A stretch of DNA of 55,445 nucleotides from JADKFD01 sp050250665 (lineage in GTDB: Bacteria > Pseudomonadota > Gammaproteobacteria > Xanthomonadales > SZUA-5), in the NCBI GenBank assembly GCA_050250665.1, contig JBFWOF010000042.1:1-55445 (forward strand), given 5' to 3'. Below the pieces are notes generated by a model, which was not told the DNA's origin, did not search any database, and saw nothing but the letters and a program-made list of their open reading frames with translations. Positions 17,042 through 25,801 of the stretch are shown here, piece after piece. The position numbers and the translations under genes were made by a program. Numbering within the stretch: position 1 is the stretch's first letter; every line of letters begins with the position of its first letter.

Positions 17042-18227
17042 AGCTGGCACTCCCCGGGCCGTAGTCTGGCTCTTCTTCTTCGCGATCGCGCTCGCCATGG
17101 CTGCCGAAGATGCGGGCGGTCTGGTTGGCGTGATTCCAGAGCACGTCGGCGGCTTCGCGCCAGGGCTTGCCGGACACCAGATCCAGACCCGTGCGCAGTG
17201 CCGTTTCGACCTCGGCCGGCCAGGAATGTTCGGCGAGCAGATAGAGGTAGTCGGCGATCAGTTCCAGCGCCGCCTCCAGCGAGCGCCCGGTGGCGCGCAG
17301 TTCGCCGGTGGTCTGCATGCGCTGTCCGGCACCGAGCATGGATGTCAGCAGCGAGGGCGTGCCTTCGTACAGCGGATTCATCGCAAACTCGGCATGGCCC
17401 AGGCACTGCCGCAACTCGGCCTCGCCGACCTGACGCATTTCCTTGATGGCCTTGGCCAGGGCGCTGTCGCGCTTGTTCGGGTTCTCGTCCTTGTCAGTGA
17501 AATCGTCGGCACTTTCGTTCAGACGCGCCCGGACACTACCGAACAGCGGCAGCGTGTAGCGCACCTGATTGGCGGCATAGGAACCCAGTGCATCGAGGAA
17601 GCGCACCGAGCGCCGCCGTCGCGATTCCACCATCAGCTCGTCCACCGCCGCCCAGTGCGAATTCCAGATCTCCAGCGCCCGCGCCATTTCCTCGGCATCG
17701 AGCTCGGGGATGGGTTCGCGGTCGAAAGGATCCAGACCGAAGCGCTCCTGCAGCCAGCCATCATTGCTGTCCGATTCCATCGGCAGGCGTTGCAGGACCT
17801 CGGCCAGCTTGGCCGGATGCAGCAGCGACAGCCGATCGCTGAATTCCAGGGTCAGCTCCGATCCGCGCAGGCGCGGCTGGAACAGCTGACCGGTGGCGCT
17901 CAGCCGGGTCAGCACATAGCGCAGCGCTGCGGTCGACTGCGAATCCTCGCGCAGCGCGGCCAGTCCCGTCGTCAGCCGCAGCACGCCGTTGTCGATCACC
18001 AGCCGCACTCGTGCCGAGCCCTGGACGAAGCACAGCGGCTGCTGCGACAGGTCTGGCAGCTCCACCCGTGGCAGCAGGTAGCGCACGGTTTCGCTGACCG
18101 ATTCCAGGTACTGACCGGCCTCGAAGGCCTCGATGGCACGATCCCGGCGCGCGTAGTCGCGCGGCGCGATGGCCAGACGGCGACGGATCGGTACAGGACA
18201 AAGCAGTGAAACGATGGGCATGACCAC
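17031..18227 (-). CDS. Unknown protein coupled to the trypsin-like protease
   Basis: I do not recognise this 398-residue protein as a named family. Residues about 60-170 (CFVQGSARVRLVIDNGVLRL, then LTRLSATGQLFQPRLRGSEL) have a beta-rich pattern like YbjN/chaperone-type domains. The rest is mostly helical, with conserved-looking charged stretches and an acidic tail (EREEEE-like). No signal peptide or membrane span is evident; an ATG six bases downstream (18221) is an alternative start. It overlaps the protease gene by 11 bases, which suggests the two products act together. Confidence 0.75.
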   Translation of the reverse strand: MVMPIVSLLCPVPIRRRLAIAPRDYARRDRAIEAFEAGQYLESVSETVRYLLPRVELPDLSQQPLCFVQGSARVRLVIDNGVLRLTTGLAALREDSQSTAALRYVLTRLSATGQLFQPRLRGSELTLEFSDRLSLLHPAKLAEVLQRLPMESDSNDGWLQERFGLDPFDREPIPELDAEEMARALEIWNSHWAAVDELMVESRRRRSVRFLDALGSYAANQVRYTLPLFGSVRARLNESADDFTDKDENPNKRDSALAKAIKEMRQVGEAELRQCLGHAEFAMNPLYEGTPSLLTSMLGAGQRMQTTGELRATGRSLEAALELIADYLYLLAEHSWPAEVETALRTGLDLVSGKPWREAADVLWNHANQTARIFGSHGERDREEEEPDYGPGSASYES

Positions 18228-18329
18228 ACTCGCAACGGTGAGCGCGGAGTCTTGCAGCGCGCCCCCGCAGGCGCAAGCGTCACGGACAGCGACCGGTGCG
18301 GCCGTTCATGCGCCGACGCAAACCCGGAA

Positions 18330-19862
18330 TCAGGCGATCACCACCCGACCTCGGCCCTCACGCTTGGCCTGGTAGCAGGCTTCGTCGACCACGTGCAGCT
18401 GATGACTCTCGTCGCCTTTCTCAGGATGCAGCCTGGCGATGCCGATGCTGGCCCCGATCGGCTGACCGAACTCGGTGGCCAGCCGGGCGAAGCCGGCGAG
18501 GATCAGATCGGCATAATCTGTCAGCGCCTCGACCTCCGGCTCGCGCACCAGAGCGCAGAATTCATCGCCGCCGACTCTTGCCAGCGTTTCGGTGGGCATG
18601 CCGCTCTGACGCAGCAGTTCTGCGACCTTGATCAGTACCTGATCGCCCACGGCATGGCCGGATCGGTCATTGACCTGCTTGAAATGATCCAGATCCATCT
18701 GCAAAAGCCACCAGTTGCCGTCCGACTCGCGCGCCTGCGCCAGGGTCTTGCTCAGGGCCTCGCCAAAGGCGCGGCGATTGAGCAGCCCGGTGAGTGAATC
18801 GGTGCGCGCCAGGCGTTCCAGCTCACGCGTCAGCCGCCAGTTCTCGGTGACGTCCGTGACCGCGCCGCGATAACCCAGCAGGCGGCCATTGCTGTCGCGG
18901 AACGGCCGACCGACATTGCGGAACATGGTGACCTTGCCGGTTTCGTCGTGCCACGCCAGGAGTTCATCGGCAAAAGGCTCACAACGCGCCATCCTGGCTT
19001 CGATCTCGCGCAGCCGCGGATTGTCCGGGCGCCGAGTGCGCACAAAGCTCAGCGGGTGCTGACCCAGCAGTTGCTCCGGCCGCAGGCCCGTGTGCTCGGT
19101 GAGGGTGGGCGAAACATAAACCATGCGCAGCTGGGCATCGGTTTCCCAGAACCAGTCCGCCGCGATTTCGGAAAAGTCGGCAAATCGTCGTTGATCGAAC
19201 TGGGCGCGCTCCATCGCTTCCTGCTCCCGTTGCCGGGTAGCGCCGAGGTCAGCGAAGACACTGTCCAGTAACCAGCGCAGCAGTACCGACATGCCGAGCA
19301 GGCAGATCGCCAGCATCACCGGCACTCTGCCCACCGAGGCCCGGGCCCAGGCCGGATCGATGTTGATCCACCACGGGCCGGGCAGCTCGCGCAGGACATT
19401 GCCGATCACCAGGATCATCACCACTACCAGCCCCCAGAACAGAATCTGGCGCAGCGTCGACACCAGTGCACTGATCATCAGTAGTGCCGGCAGCGCCATG
19501 ACGATACCGATGCTGTGCCCGCCAGACGCCAGATGAATGAATCCGGTCAGGAAGAACATGTTGGCGATGAACACCTGCGACCAGAAATCGACATCGCCAT
19601 CGCGGCGCAGGCGCCAGGCCGGCCATACCGGCATCAGCGCGCCTATACCGAGCAGCGCCGCGACCAGGAAATGACCGACCACCAGCTCGGACAGTGCGAA
19701 CAGGACGCTGGCGCCGCCCTGCATCAGCACCAGTGCAAGCACAAAACTGCCACGCATGCGCCGGCGCAGATCGTTGCGCGGGAAGATGTCTCCCGGCAGA
19801 AAGTGATCGATCCAGCCCACCAGCATGCGAACGGCGCGCTCCCGCATTCGCCCAACGGTCAT
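18330..19862 (-). CDS. Membrane PAS-GGDEF diguanylate cyclase
   Basis: The 510-residue protein has about six membrane spans (about 35-215), a PAS domain with PAC motif (about 230-345; LGYRGAVTDVTENW) and a GGDEF domain. The domain opens with DSLTGLLNRRAFGEAL and has an intact VGGDEF near residue 431. The RxxD inhibitory site is not at its usual place five residues upstream, so it may escape product inhibition, unlike the cyclase at 5459-7570. It lies downstream of ribE after a gap of about 215 bases with no recognisable terminator (a GGGGAGGG/CCCTCCCC hairpin near 19941-19963 lacks a T-run in the needed direction). Confidence 0.9.
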   Translation of the reverse strand: MTVGRMRERAVRMLVGWIDHFLPGDIFPRNDLRRRMRGSFVLALVLMQGGASVLFALSELVVGHFLVAALLGIGALMPVWPAWRLRRDGDVDFWSQVFIANMFFLTGFIHLASGGHSIGIVMALPALLMISALVSTLRQILFWGLVVVMILVIGNVLRELPGPWWINIDPAWARASVGRVPVMLAICLLGMSVLLRWLLDSVFADLGATRQREQEAMERAQFDQRRFADFSEIAADWFWETDAQLRMVYVSPTLTEHTGLRPEQLLGQHPLSFVRTRRPDNPRLREIEARMARCEPFADELLAWHDETGKVTMFRNVGRPFRDSNGRLLGYRGAVTDVTENWRLTRELERLARTDSLTGLLNRRAFGEALSKTLAQARESDGNWWLLQMDLDHFKQVNDRSGHAVGDQVLIKVAELLRQSGMPTETLARVGGDEFCALVREPEVEALTDYADLILAGFARLATEFGQPIGASIGIARLHPEKGDESHQLHVVDEACYQAKREGRGRVVIA

Positions 19863-20077
19863 GGCAGCGAATCACTCGCCATCATGAAAGTCGCTGGTGC
19901 CATGACCGTTGCATGGGTTTTTTTGCCTGAGCCCTCCCCAGCCCTCCCCGAACATCGGGGAGGGAGCGACAGCACTCGCCTGACCGACTTTCACGGCAAC
20001 CCCTTCCTTCGCACCAGGGCTGAGTCTACCCGCGCCGCTCAGATGACACGGTCAACAATGTCTGCCCTCTGGCCCGG

Positions 20078-20674
20078 CTATTGGCGCACCTGCAGCAGGC
20101 GCTCCACGTAGCGGGCGAGCAGATCCACTTCGATGTTGACGGCGGCGCCTGTGGCGAGCGTGCCGAAGGTGGTGTGTTCGAGCGTGTGCGGGATCAGATT
20201 GACGCCAAAACCCTCGTCGTACAACTCATTCACGGTCAAGCTGACGCCGTTGACGGCGATGGAGCCCTTGCTGGCGACAAAGCCGCGCAACGCGGCGGGT
20301 ATGTCGAATACCCAACGCTGCGAGCGCGCCTCGTTGACGATCGATCGAACGATCCCGACACCATCGACATGGCCGCTGACGAAATGCCCGCCCAGCGGTG
20401 TCGCCAGCGTCAGCGAGCGCTCCAGATTGACCGCATCGCCGGCGCGGCAGGCGCCCAGTGTCGTGTGCTCCAGGGTTTCCACCGAGACGTCGGCGGCAAA
20501 GCTGTCGGCGTTCAGATCCAGCGCGGTCAGACAAACCCCGGAGACGGCGATGCTGTCGCCCTCGCTGACACCATCCAGACTCAGCCCGCCACAAGCGATG
20601 CGCAATCGAACATCGCCGCCGCGGGCCTCCACGGCCTGGATGCGCCCTACCGCCTGTATCAATCCGGTGAACAT
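20078..20674 (-). CDS. ribE: Riboflavin synthase, alpha chain
   Basis: The 198-residue protein starts MFTGLIQAVGRI and consists of two similar lumazine-binding barrels, each with the family core (SLDGVSEGDSIAVSGVCLT and GSIAVNGVSLTVNEL). The enzyme dismutates two 6,7-dimethyl-8-ribityllumazine molecules to riboflavin in the cytosol. The start at 20674 is fixed by this canonical N terminus. It follows ribD by 34 bases on the same strand, but the usual ribA/ribB and ribH neighbours do not follow. Confidence 0.95.
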   Translation of the reverse strand: MFTGLIQAVGRIQAVEARGGDVRLRIACGGLSLDGVSEGDSIAVSGVCLTALDLNADSFAADVSVETLEHTTLGACRAGDAVNLERSLTLATPLGGHFVSGHVDGVGIVRSIVNEARSQRWVFDIPAALRGFVASKGSIAVNGVSLTVNELYDEGFGVNLIPHTLEHTTFGTLATGAAVNIEVDLLARYVERLLQVRQ

Positions 20675-20708
20675 GATGCTTGTACCTTGAGTGTGCGTTC
20701 GAAGGGAG

Positions 20709-21821
20709 TCAGCTGCCGGGAGCACGGGCCGGATCGGTCCACGACCAGGTGGGCGCCGGCGGCGGTGGTCGCAGGATCAGCCTCAGATCAGGACCGATGC
20801 GATCGATCGAATGCCAGGACCAGCGCTCGAGTTCGTCCAGAGTGGCCGGCTCGCGCAGCTGCAAGGCCGGTCGCGCCTGGTGCCCCAGGAAGGTCGGCGC
20901 CACGTACCAGATCAGCTCATCGACCAGTCCCGATTCGATCACCGCGCCGGCCAGTCTGGGACCGGCTTCCACCAGCACTTCGTTGTGGCCGCGCTGTGCC
21001 AGCGCAAACACCAGCCTCGACCATTGCAGACCACCCTCCTGCAGCGGCACCGTGATGTGCTCCACCCGGTCGGCCAGCTCGGCCCGATCTGGCGCATCCG
21101 GAGCGGTGACCACCAGTATCGGTCCGGGCTCGTCGAGCAGGCGTGAGTCCGCGGGCAGTCGATAGTGACTGTCGAGCACGATGCGCTCGGGCGTGCCGTG
21201 GTCGCTAGCGTCGGGCAGGCGTACGGTCAGTCGCGGATCATCGGCCAGTACGCTGCCGATGCCGGTGACGATGGCACTGGAGCGAGCCCGCCAGTGCTGC
21301 ACATCCGCCCTCGCCTCGGGCGAGGTGATCCATTGACTGCGACCATCCGCCAGCGCCGTCCGGCCATCCAGACTGACTCCGAGCTTGACCCGGATCCACG
21401 GTCGCTGGCGGGTCTGCCTGGAAATGAACCCGGCGTTGAGTTCATGCGCAGCAGCCGCTTCGACGCCGACGTCCACGGCAATTCCGGCAGCACGCAGCCG
21501 CGCCAGACCGGCGCCGGCCACTTGCGGGTAGGGATCTTCCATTGCCACCACCACACGCGCCACGCCCGCCGCGATCAGCGCGTCGGCGCAGGGCGGTGTG
21601 CGCCCATGATGGGCACAGGGTTCGAGCGTGACGTAGGCCGTGGCGCCGCGGGCCAGTTCACCGGCCTGCGCCAGCGCATGCACTTCGGCATGGGCCTCGC
21701 CCGCACGCCGATGCCAGCCGGAGCCAAGGATCTGCCCATCCCGCACCAGCAGGCAGCCCACGCGCGGGTTCGGATGAGTCGTGTAAAGCCCGAGGCGCGC
21801 CAGCTCGAGCGCCTGGCGCAT
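20709..21821 (-). CDS. ribD: Bifunctional riboflavin deaminase/reductase (RibD)
   Basis: The 370-residue protein combines an N-terminal cytidine-deaminase-like zinc domain (GEAHAEVHAL, TLEPCAHHGRTPPC) with a C-terminal reductase domain (KLGVSLDGRTALADG, SQWITSPEAR, EAGPRLAG). It carries out the second and third steps of riboflavin synthesis. Length matches E. coli RibD (367). The open frame continues upstream to 22013 through the preceding gene. ATG 21821 was chosen because it gives the canonical MRQALELARLG start, ten bases after the preceding stop. Confidence 0.94.
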   Translation of the reverse strand: MRQALELARLGLYTTHPNPRVGCLLVRDGQILGSGWHRRAGEAHAEVHALAQAGELARGATAYVTLEPCAHHGRTPPCADALIAAGVARVVVAMEDPYPQVAGAGLARLRAAGIAVDVGVEAAAAHELNAGFISRQTRQRPWIRVKLGVSLDGRTALADGRSQWITSPEARADVQHWRARSSAIVTGIGSVLADDPRLTVRLPDASDHGTPERIVLDSHYRLPADSRLLDEPGPILVVTAPDAPDRAELADRVEHITVPLQEGGLQWSRLVFALAQRGHNEVLVEAGPRLAGAVIESGLVDELIWYVAPTFLGHQARPALQLREPATLDELERWSWHSIDRIGPDLRLILRPPPPAPTWSWTDPARAPGS

Positions 21822-21831
21822 GTAGTGCTGA

Positions 21832-22110
21832 TCAGCCGAAATGGCGTCCGCTGATGGTCCAGTCGGCGTCGTCGATCCCGCTGAGTTCGGCGAGTTCACT
21901 GGCCAGTTTGACCAGACGGCGGCCGTCGGCGAGACGCACCCAATAAACCCGTTCGCGCGCCCCGACCTGCGCGGCAATGACCTGCGCCATCCAGCCCTGG
22001 CCTTCGCCGGCAATCACCGCCAGCTGCTGACCCGGCTGTGGGGACCAGCGCGGATCCGCATCGGCGGCGGTCCGCGTGTTGTCGCTGCATTCGCTCTTGA
22101 AGTTGTCCAT
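21832..22110 (-). CDS. Small uncharacterised protein between nrdR and ribD
   Basis: This 92-residue frame fills the gap between nrdR and ribD and ends ten bases before the ribD start, the spacing expected of an operon member. It has no signal peptide or cysteine motif. Its core (GQQLAVIAGEGQGWMAQVI, ARERVYWVRLADGRRL) looks like a small beta barrel that could bind RNA or a ligand. The family is not recognised. The ribosome site before ATG 22110 is weak, so the start is uncertain. Confidence 0.5.
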   Translation of the reverse strand: MDNFKSECSDNTRTAADADPRWSPQPGQQLAVIAGEGQGWMAQVIAAQVGARERVYWVRLADGRRLVKLASELAELSGIDDADWTISGRHFG

Positions 22111-22219
22111 CGACTGGAAACACCCGGCACAGCGATTGCGCCGTCATAACCAGTAGATGTCGCGCGCGCTCGGGATGTCTCATCACGCCTCCGTGACAAA
22201 GGGTGAAAACCGCAGCCGG

Positions 22220-22738
22220 TCAGCTCTTCTTGTTGACCGAGACCAGCTCTTCCAACAAGGGTAATTGCTGCGCGCTGAGCCCCGGCAACTCCTTTTCCAG
22301 GCGCTCAACCTCCTCGCGAAAGGCCTGCACATCCTCGAAGCGGCGATAGACCGAGGCAAAGCGCACATAAGCCACCTGATCGATGCGCTTCAGCTCTTCC
22401 ATCATCCACTCGCCCACGGTGCCGGCCGGAATCTCACGCTCACCGCTTGTTCGCAGCTTGCGCATCAGCACATCGATGACGTGATCGATGTCTTCAAGCG
22501 ACACTGGCCGCTTCTCGAAGGCTCTTGCCAGCCCACCGCGCAGCTTCTGCTCATTGAAGGGCTCACGCCGGCCATCGCGCTTGACGATCTGCGGCAGCTT
22601 GATCTCGGCCGTTTCATAGGTCGAAAACCGGGCGTTGCATTCCGGACACTCGCGGCGCCGACGCACCTGCATCCCATCCTCGGTCACCCGCGAATCAACC
22701 ACCCGGGTGTCGTCGTGACTGCAGAAGGGGCAGCGCAT
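22220..22738 (-). CDS. nrdR: Transcriptional repressor NrdR
   Basis: The 172-residue protein has the N-terminal zinc ribbon (MRCPFCSHDDTRVVDSR, then RRRECPECNARFSTYE) and the ATP-cone (VKRDGRREPFNEQKLRGGL) of NrdR. NrdR senses ATP/dATP and represses ribonucleotide reductase genes. It lies downstream of glyA and upstream of ribD, a common gammaproteobacterial order. ATG 22738 gives the canonical start; the open frame above it runs into the repeat element at 22797. Confidence 0.96.
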   Translation of the reverse strand: MRCPFCSHDDTRVVDSRVTEDGMQVRRRRECPECNARFSTYETAEIKLPQIVKRDGRREPFNEQKLRGGLARAFEKRPVSLEDIDHVIDVLMRKLRTSGEREIPAGTVGEWMMEELKRIDQVAYVRFASVYRRFEDVQAFREEVERLEKELPGLSAQQLPLLEELVSVNKKS

Positions 22739-22796
22739 GTCAGGGGGTTCCGGCAGGGCGAGTCGAACGCCCTTCAACGCTTTGACGTGAAGCCGG

Positions 22797-22910
22797 GTAA
22801 AACGTGAAACGTGAAACGTCAATTGGGCAAGCGCGGTGCTGGGCGCCGCTGGTCGCGACGGAGGTACAGACCTGCGGAGTCAAATTGACGTTTTCCATTT
22901 TACGTTTTAC
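22797..22910. repeat. Inverted seven-base GTRAAAC element between glyA and nrdR
   Basis: The left arm (22797-22824) reads in seven-base steps GTAAAAC, GTGAAAC, GTGAAAC, GTCAATT. The right arm (22883-22910) reads AATTGAC, GTTTTCC, ATTTTAC, GTTTTAC, its complement with a few changes. A second element of this kind is at 48573-48653. It occupies the gap between glyA and nrdR. Confidence 0.8.
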
Positions 22911-22917
22911 CGCTTCC

Positions 22918-24171
22918 TCACCCATACACCGGATAACGCCGGCATTGCTCGGTCACGGCGGCACGTACGCGGGCGATGACGGCTTCGTCGGTGGGGGCAT
23001 CGAGGACGTCGGCGATCCAGCCGGCCAGCGCGCGGGCTTCTTTCTCGTCGTAGCCGCGGGTGGTGATGGCCGGGGTGCCCAGACGCAGACCCGAAGTGAC
23101 GAAGGGCGAGCGCGGATCGCCGGGGACGGCATTCTTGTTGACCGTGATGTGGGCCGCGCCGAGCGCCGCCTCGGCGTCCTTGCCGGTCAGTTCCTTGCCG
23201 ACCAGGCTGAGCAGGAACAGATGGTTCTCGGTGCCGCTGGAAACAATCTTGTAGCCGCGCTCGATCAGGACTGCGGCCATCGCCTTGGCGTTGGCCACGA
23301 CCTGGGTCTGATAGGCCTTGAACTCGGGCTGCAGGGCTTCCAGGAAGGCGACTGCCTTGGCCGCGATCACATGCATCAGCGGACCACCCTGGGTACCCGG
23401 AAACACCATCGACTGCAGCTTCTTCTCGATCTCCGGATTGGCCTTGGCCAGGATCACGCCGCCGCGCGGACCGCGCAGAGTCTTGTGGGTGGTGCTGGTG
23501 ACCACATCGGCATGCGGAATCGGGCTGGGATAGACCCCGGCCGCCACCAGACCGGCGATATGGGCCATGTCGACCACGAACAGGGCATCCACCGACCTGG
23601 CGATCGCGGCCATGCGCGCCCAGTCAACCACCTGCGAATAGGCCGAAAAGCCGCCAATCAGCATCTTCGGCCTGTGTTCCTGCGCCAGCCGCTCCATCTC
23701 GACATAGTCGATCTGTTCGGTGACCGGATCCAGTCCGTACTGCACGGCGTTGAAGAGCTTGCCGGAAAAATTGACCTTGGCACCATGGGTCAGATGACCG
23801 CCGTGGGCCAGGCTCATGCCGAGGATGGTGTCACCGGGATTGAGCAGCGCCAGGAAAACCGCGGCGTTGGCCTGCGAACCGGCGTGCGGCTGCACATTGG
23901 CGTAGTCGCAGCCGAACAGCTGCTTGGCGCGCTCGATGGCCAGGCGCTCGGCCACGTCCACATACTCGCAGCCCCCGTAATAGCGCTTGCCCGGGTAGCC
24001 TTCGGCGTATTTGTTGGTCAGCACCGAGCCCTGTGCCTCCAGCACACGCGGGCTGGCGTAGTTCTCCGACGCGATCAGTTCGACATGATCTTCCTGGCGC
24101 TGGCGTTCGGCCACCATCGAGGCGGCGAGTTCGGGATCCAGATCGGCAATGGTCATCGAGCGCGAGAACAT
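22918..24171 (-). CDS. glyA: Serine hydroxymethyltransferase
   Basis: The 417-residue protein (E. coli GlyA is also 417) interconverts serine and glycine using pyridoxal phosphate and tetrahydrofolate, the main cellular source of one-carbon units. Clear signatures are ELIASENY, NKYAEGYPGKRYYGGCEY, VDMAHIAGLVAAGVYP and STTHKTLRGPRGG; the cofactor lysine falls near residue 229. ATG 24171 was chosen, with 24156 as an alternative. The frame continues to 24387 without similarity. It probably heads the minus-strand run glyA-nrdR-small gene-ribD-ribE. I see no glycine riboswitch in the divergent gap 24172-24418. Confidence 0.97.
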   Translation of the reverse strand: MFSRSMTIADLDPELAASMVAERQRQEDHVELIASENYASPRVLEAQGSVLTNKYAEGYPGKRYYGGCEYVDVAERLAIERAKQLFGCDYANVQPHAGSQANAAVFLALLNPGDTILGMSLAHGGHLTHGAKVNFSGKLFNAVQYGLDPVTEQIDYVEMERLAQEHRPKMLIGGFSAYSQVVDWARMAAIARSVDALFVVDMAHIAGLVAAGVYPSPIPHADVVTSTTHKTLRGPRGGVILAKANPEIEKKLQSMVFPGTQGGPLMHVIAAKAVAFLEALQPEFKAYQTQVVANAKAMAAVLIERGYKIVSSGTENHLFLLSLVGKELTGKDAEAALGAAHITVNKNAVPGDPRSPFVTSGLRLGTPAITTRGYDEKEARALAGWIADVLDAPTDEAVIARVRAAVTEQCRRYPVYG

Positions 24172-24418
24172 GGCGGCAGGCCGTCCAAAAGTCGGGGGCC
24201 CAGAGCATAACGGCGCCAGCGCATGTAAAGCGAAAACACCGCGGGCAGGCTGATGGCAAAGTGCAGTCGTCGGTTTCGCGCGCCCGAGGTCGGCAAATTC
24301 CCGGATTTCTGGGGACAGCGGCCAGAAGGCGGCCCCGCCCCTGACTTTCGTCCGTTTACAGAGCCGAAAGCAGGATGCAAACTTCACCTTCTGTTAACTT
24401 TTTGTCGGGAGTCTCCGC

Positions 24419-25657
24419 ATGCGCCTCACACGACTGTTCCTGGCCCTGGCCGCCGGCACCATCGCCACCCAGGCTCTGGCGATCACCTCGGACGAGGTCA
24501 ATGCCGGCATCCAGTTCAATTTCGCCAATCCGGGCGCGCGCGCTCTGGGCATGGGCGGCGCCTTCCTCGGTCTCGCCGATGACGCCACGGCCGCCTACAC
24601 CAATCCGGCCGGCCTGACGATTCTGGCGGCTTCGGAAATTGCCGTTGAGTATCGCCATACCGATTTCACCACGCCCTTCAGCTCCGGCGGCAGCTTCCGC
24701 ACCACGCCCTTCGACGGCAGCAATCTGGGTAGTTCGAATGCCGACAGCAACAATGACTCGCTGTCTTTCCTGTCCTACACCTATGCCGGTGACGGCTGGG
24801 CTTTGGCTGCCTACCGGCACCAGCCGCTGGCCTTCGATCTGCAATACCTGCAAGACGATATCGCCGTGCTGGACCCGGGCGGCACCCAGATTGCCAACCT
24901 GCCGACCAAGGCCACCCGCCTGGAAAGTGATCTGGTCAATTACGGCGTAACCGGCGCCTACCGCTTCAACGAGCATTTCTCGATGGGCATCGGCCTGGTC
25001 TATTCGCAGTTCGATCTGAAGTCGGACACGATCCGTGCCGGACAGAACATCCAGCTGCAACGCGGTGATGATTCCGACCTCACCTACACCGTCGGCGCGT
25101 TGTGGACGGTCAACGATCGCTGGTCGCTGGGCGCCGCCTACCGCCGCGGCGGCAGTTTCAAGTATCGCGCCGGCAATTTCGACACCAACGGCAATCCCCT
25201 GATTGTGGTCGACACCGGCTTCGATGTGCCGCACGTCTTCGGACTGGGCGTGAGCTGGCGGCCGAGCGACAATTTTGCGCTGGCACTGGACGTCAACCGC
25301 GTCTCCTACAGCCGGCTGACCGACAGCTATGACGACATCTTCAATTCGGCCACGGTGCTGAAGTCCAGCGACGGCACCGAGGTTCGCCTGGGCGGTGAAT
25401 ACGTATTCACCCAGTTCGCCACTCCCTTCTCGCTGCGCGGCGGACTCTGGCATGAACCCGAACACGCGCTGGTGGCGACCGGGCCGGTGGATGATCCCAA
25501 TGTCGATGTGGATCGCGCATTTTTCCGCCGCGGCAGCGACGAGATGCACTACACGCTGGGCCTGGGCTGGGCTTTTCCGCGCTTCCAGATCGATCTGGCT
25601 GCCGACTGGTCCGACAACGTCGACAGCTACTCTGCCTCGGGCGTAGTGCGCTTCTGA
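24419..25657 (+). CDS. OmpP1/FadL-family outer-membrane transporter
   Basis: The 412-residue protein has a signal peptide (ending QALA) and the FadL-family opening, FANPGARALGMGGAFLGLAD, followed by TAAYTNPAGL. Alternating-residue beta strands run to an aromatic C terminus (VVRF), typical of outer-membrane barrels. FadL proteins admit long-chain fatty acids or other hydrophobic compounds through a 14-strand barrel plugged by the N terminus. GGGAG lies upstream of ATG 24419. The gene stands alone, divergent from glyA; substrate is inferred from family only. Confidence 0.9.
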   Translation: MRLTRLFLALAAGTIATQALAITSDEVNAGIQFNFANPGARALGMGGAFLGLADDATAAYTNPAGLTILAASEIAVEYRHTDFTTPFSSGGSFRTTPFDGSNLGSSNADSNNDSLSFLSYTYAGDGWALAAYRHQPLAFDLQYLQDDIAVLDPGGTQIANLPTKATRLESDLVNYGVTGAYRFNEHFSMGIGLVYSQFDLKSDTIRAGQNIQLQRGDDSDLTYTVGALWTVNDRWSLGAAYRRGGSFKYRAGNFDTNGNPLIVVDTGFDVPHVFGLGVSWRPSDNFALALDVNRVSYSRLTDSYDDIFNSATVLKSSDGTEVRLGGEYVFTQFATPFSLRGGLWHEPEHALVATGPVDDPNVDVDRAFFRRGSDEMHYTLGLGWAFPRFQIDLAADWSDNVDSYSASGVVRF

Positions 25658-25801
25658 CTCTGTCGTGGCGGGGCGCGGCCATCGCGCCCCGGCACGATCG
25701 CCTCCCGCCGGCACGGTCGATGAGCTGGCTGCGCCGACTCCAAAGTCGGGCGCCGGCTCCTGTATTGTCGAGCCCAGCTGCAAGCGCCGTCGGGAGAGCA
25801 C

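Noticed and set aside
19941..19963. Intrinsic terminator between ribE and the diguanylate cyclase
   Set aside because: The hairpin CCCTCCCCGA...TCGGGGAGGG is real, but the only T-run (19917-19923) is on the wrong side or strand for either gene.
20675..20708. FMN riboswitch before ribE
   Set aside because: The gap between ribD and ribE is only 34 bases and carries no such structure.
22918..24171. Plus-strand frame of more than 400 residues across glyA
   Set aside because: It is antisense to glyA, which matches E. coli GlyA over its full length.
24172..24418. Glycine riboswitch upstream of glyA
   Set aside because: I could not find the conserved core segments or a tandem aptamer layout in this divergent gap.
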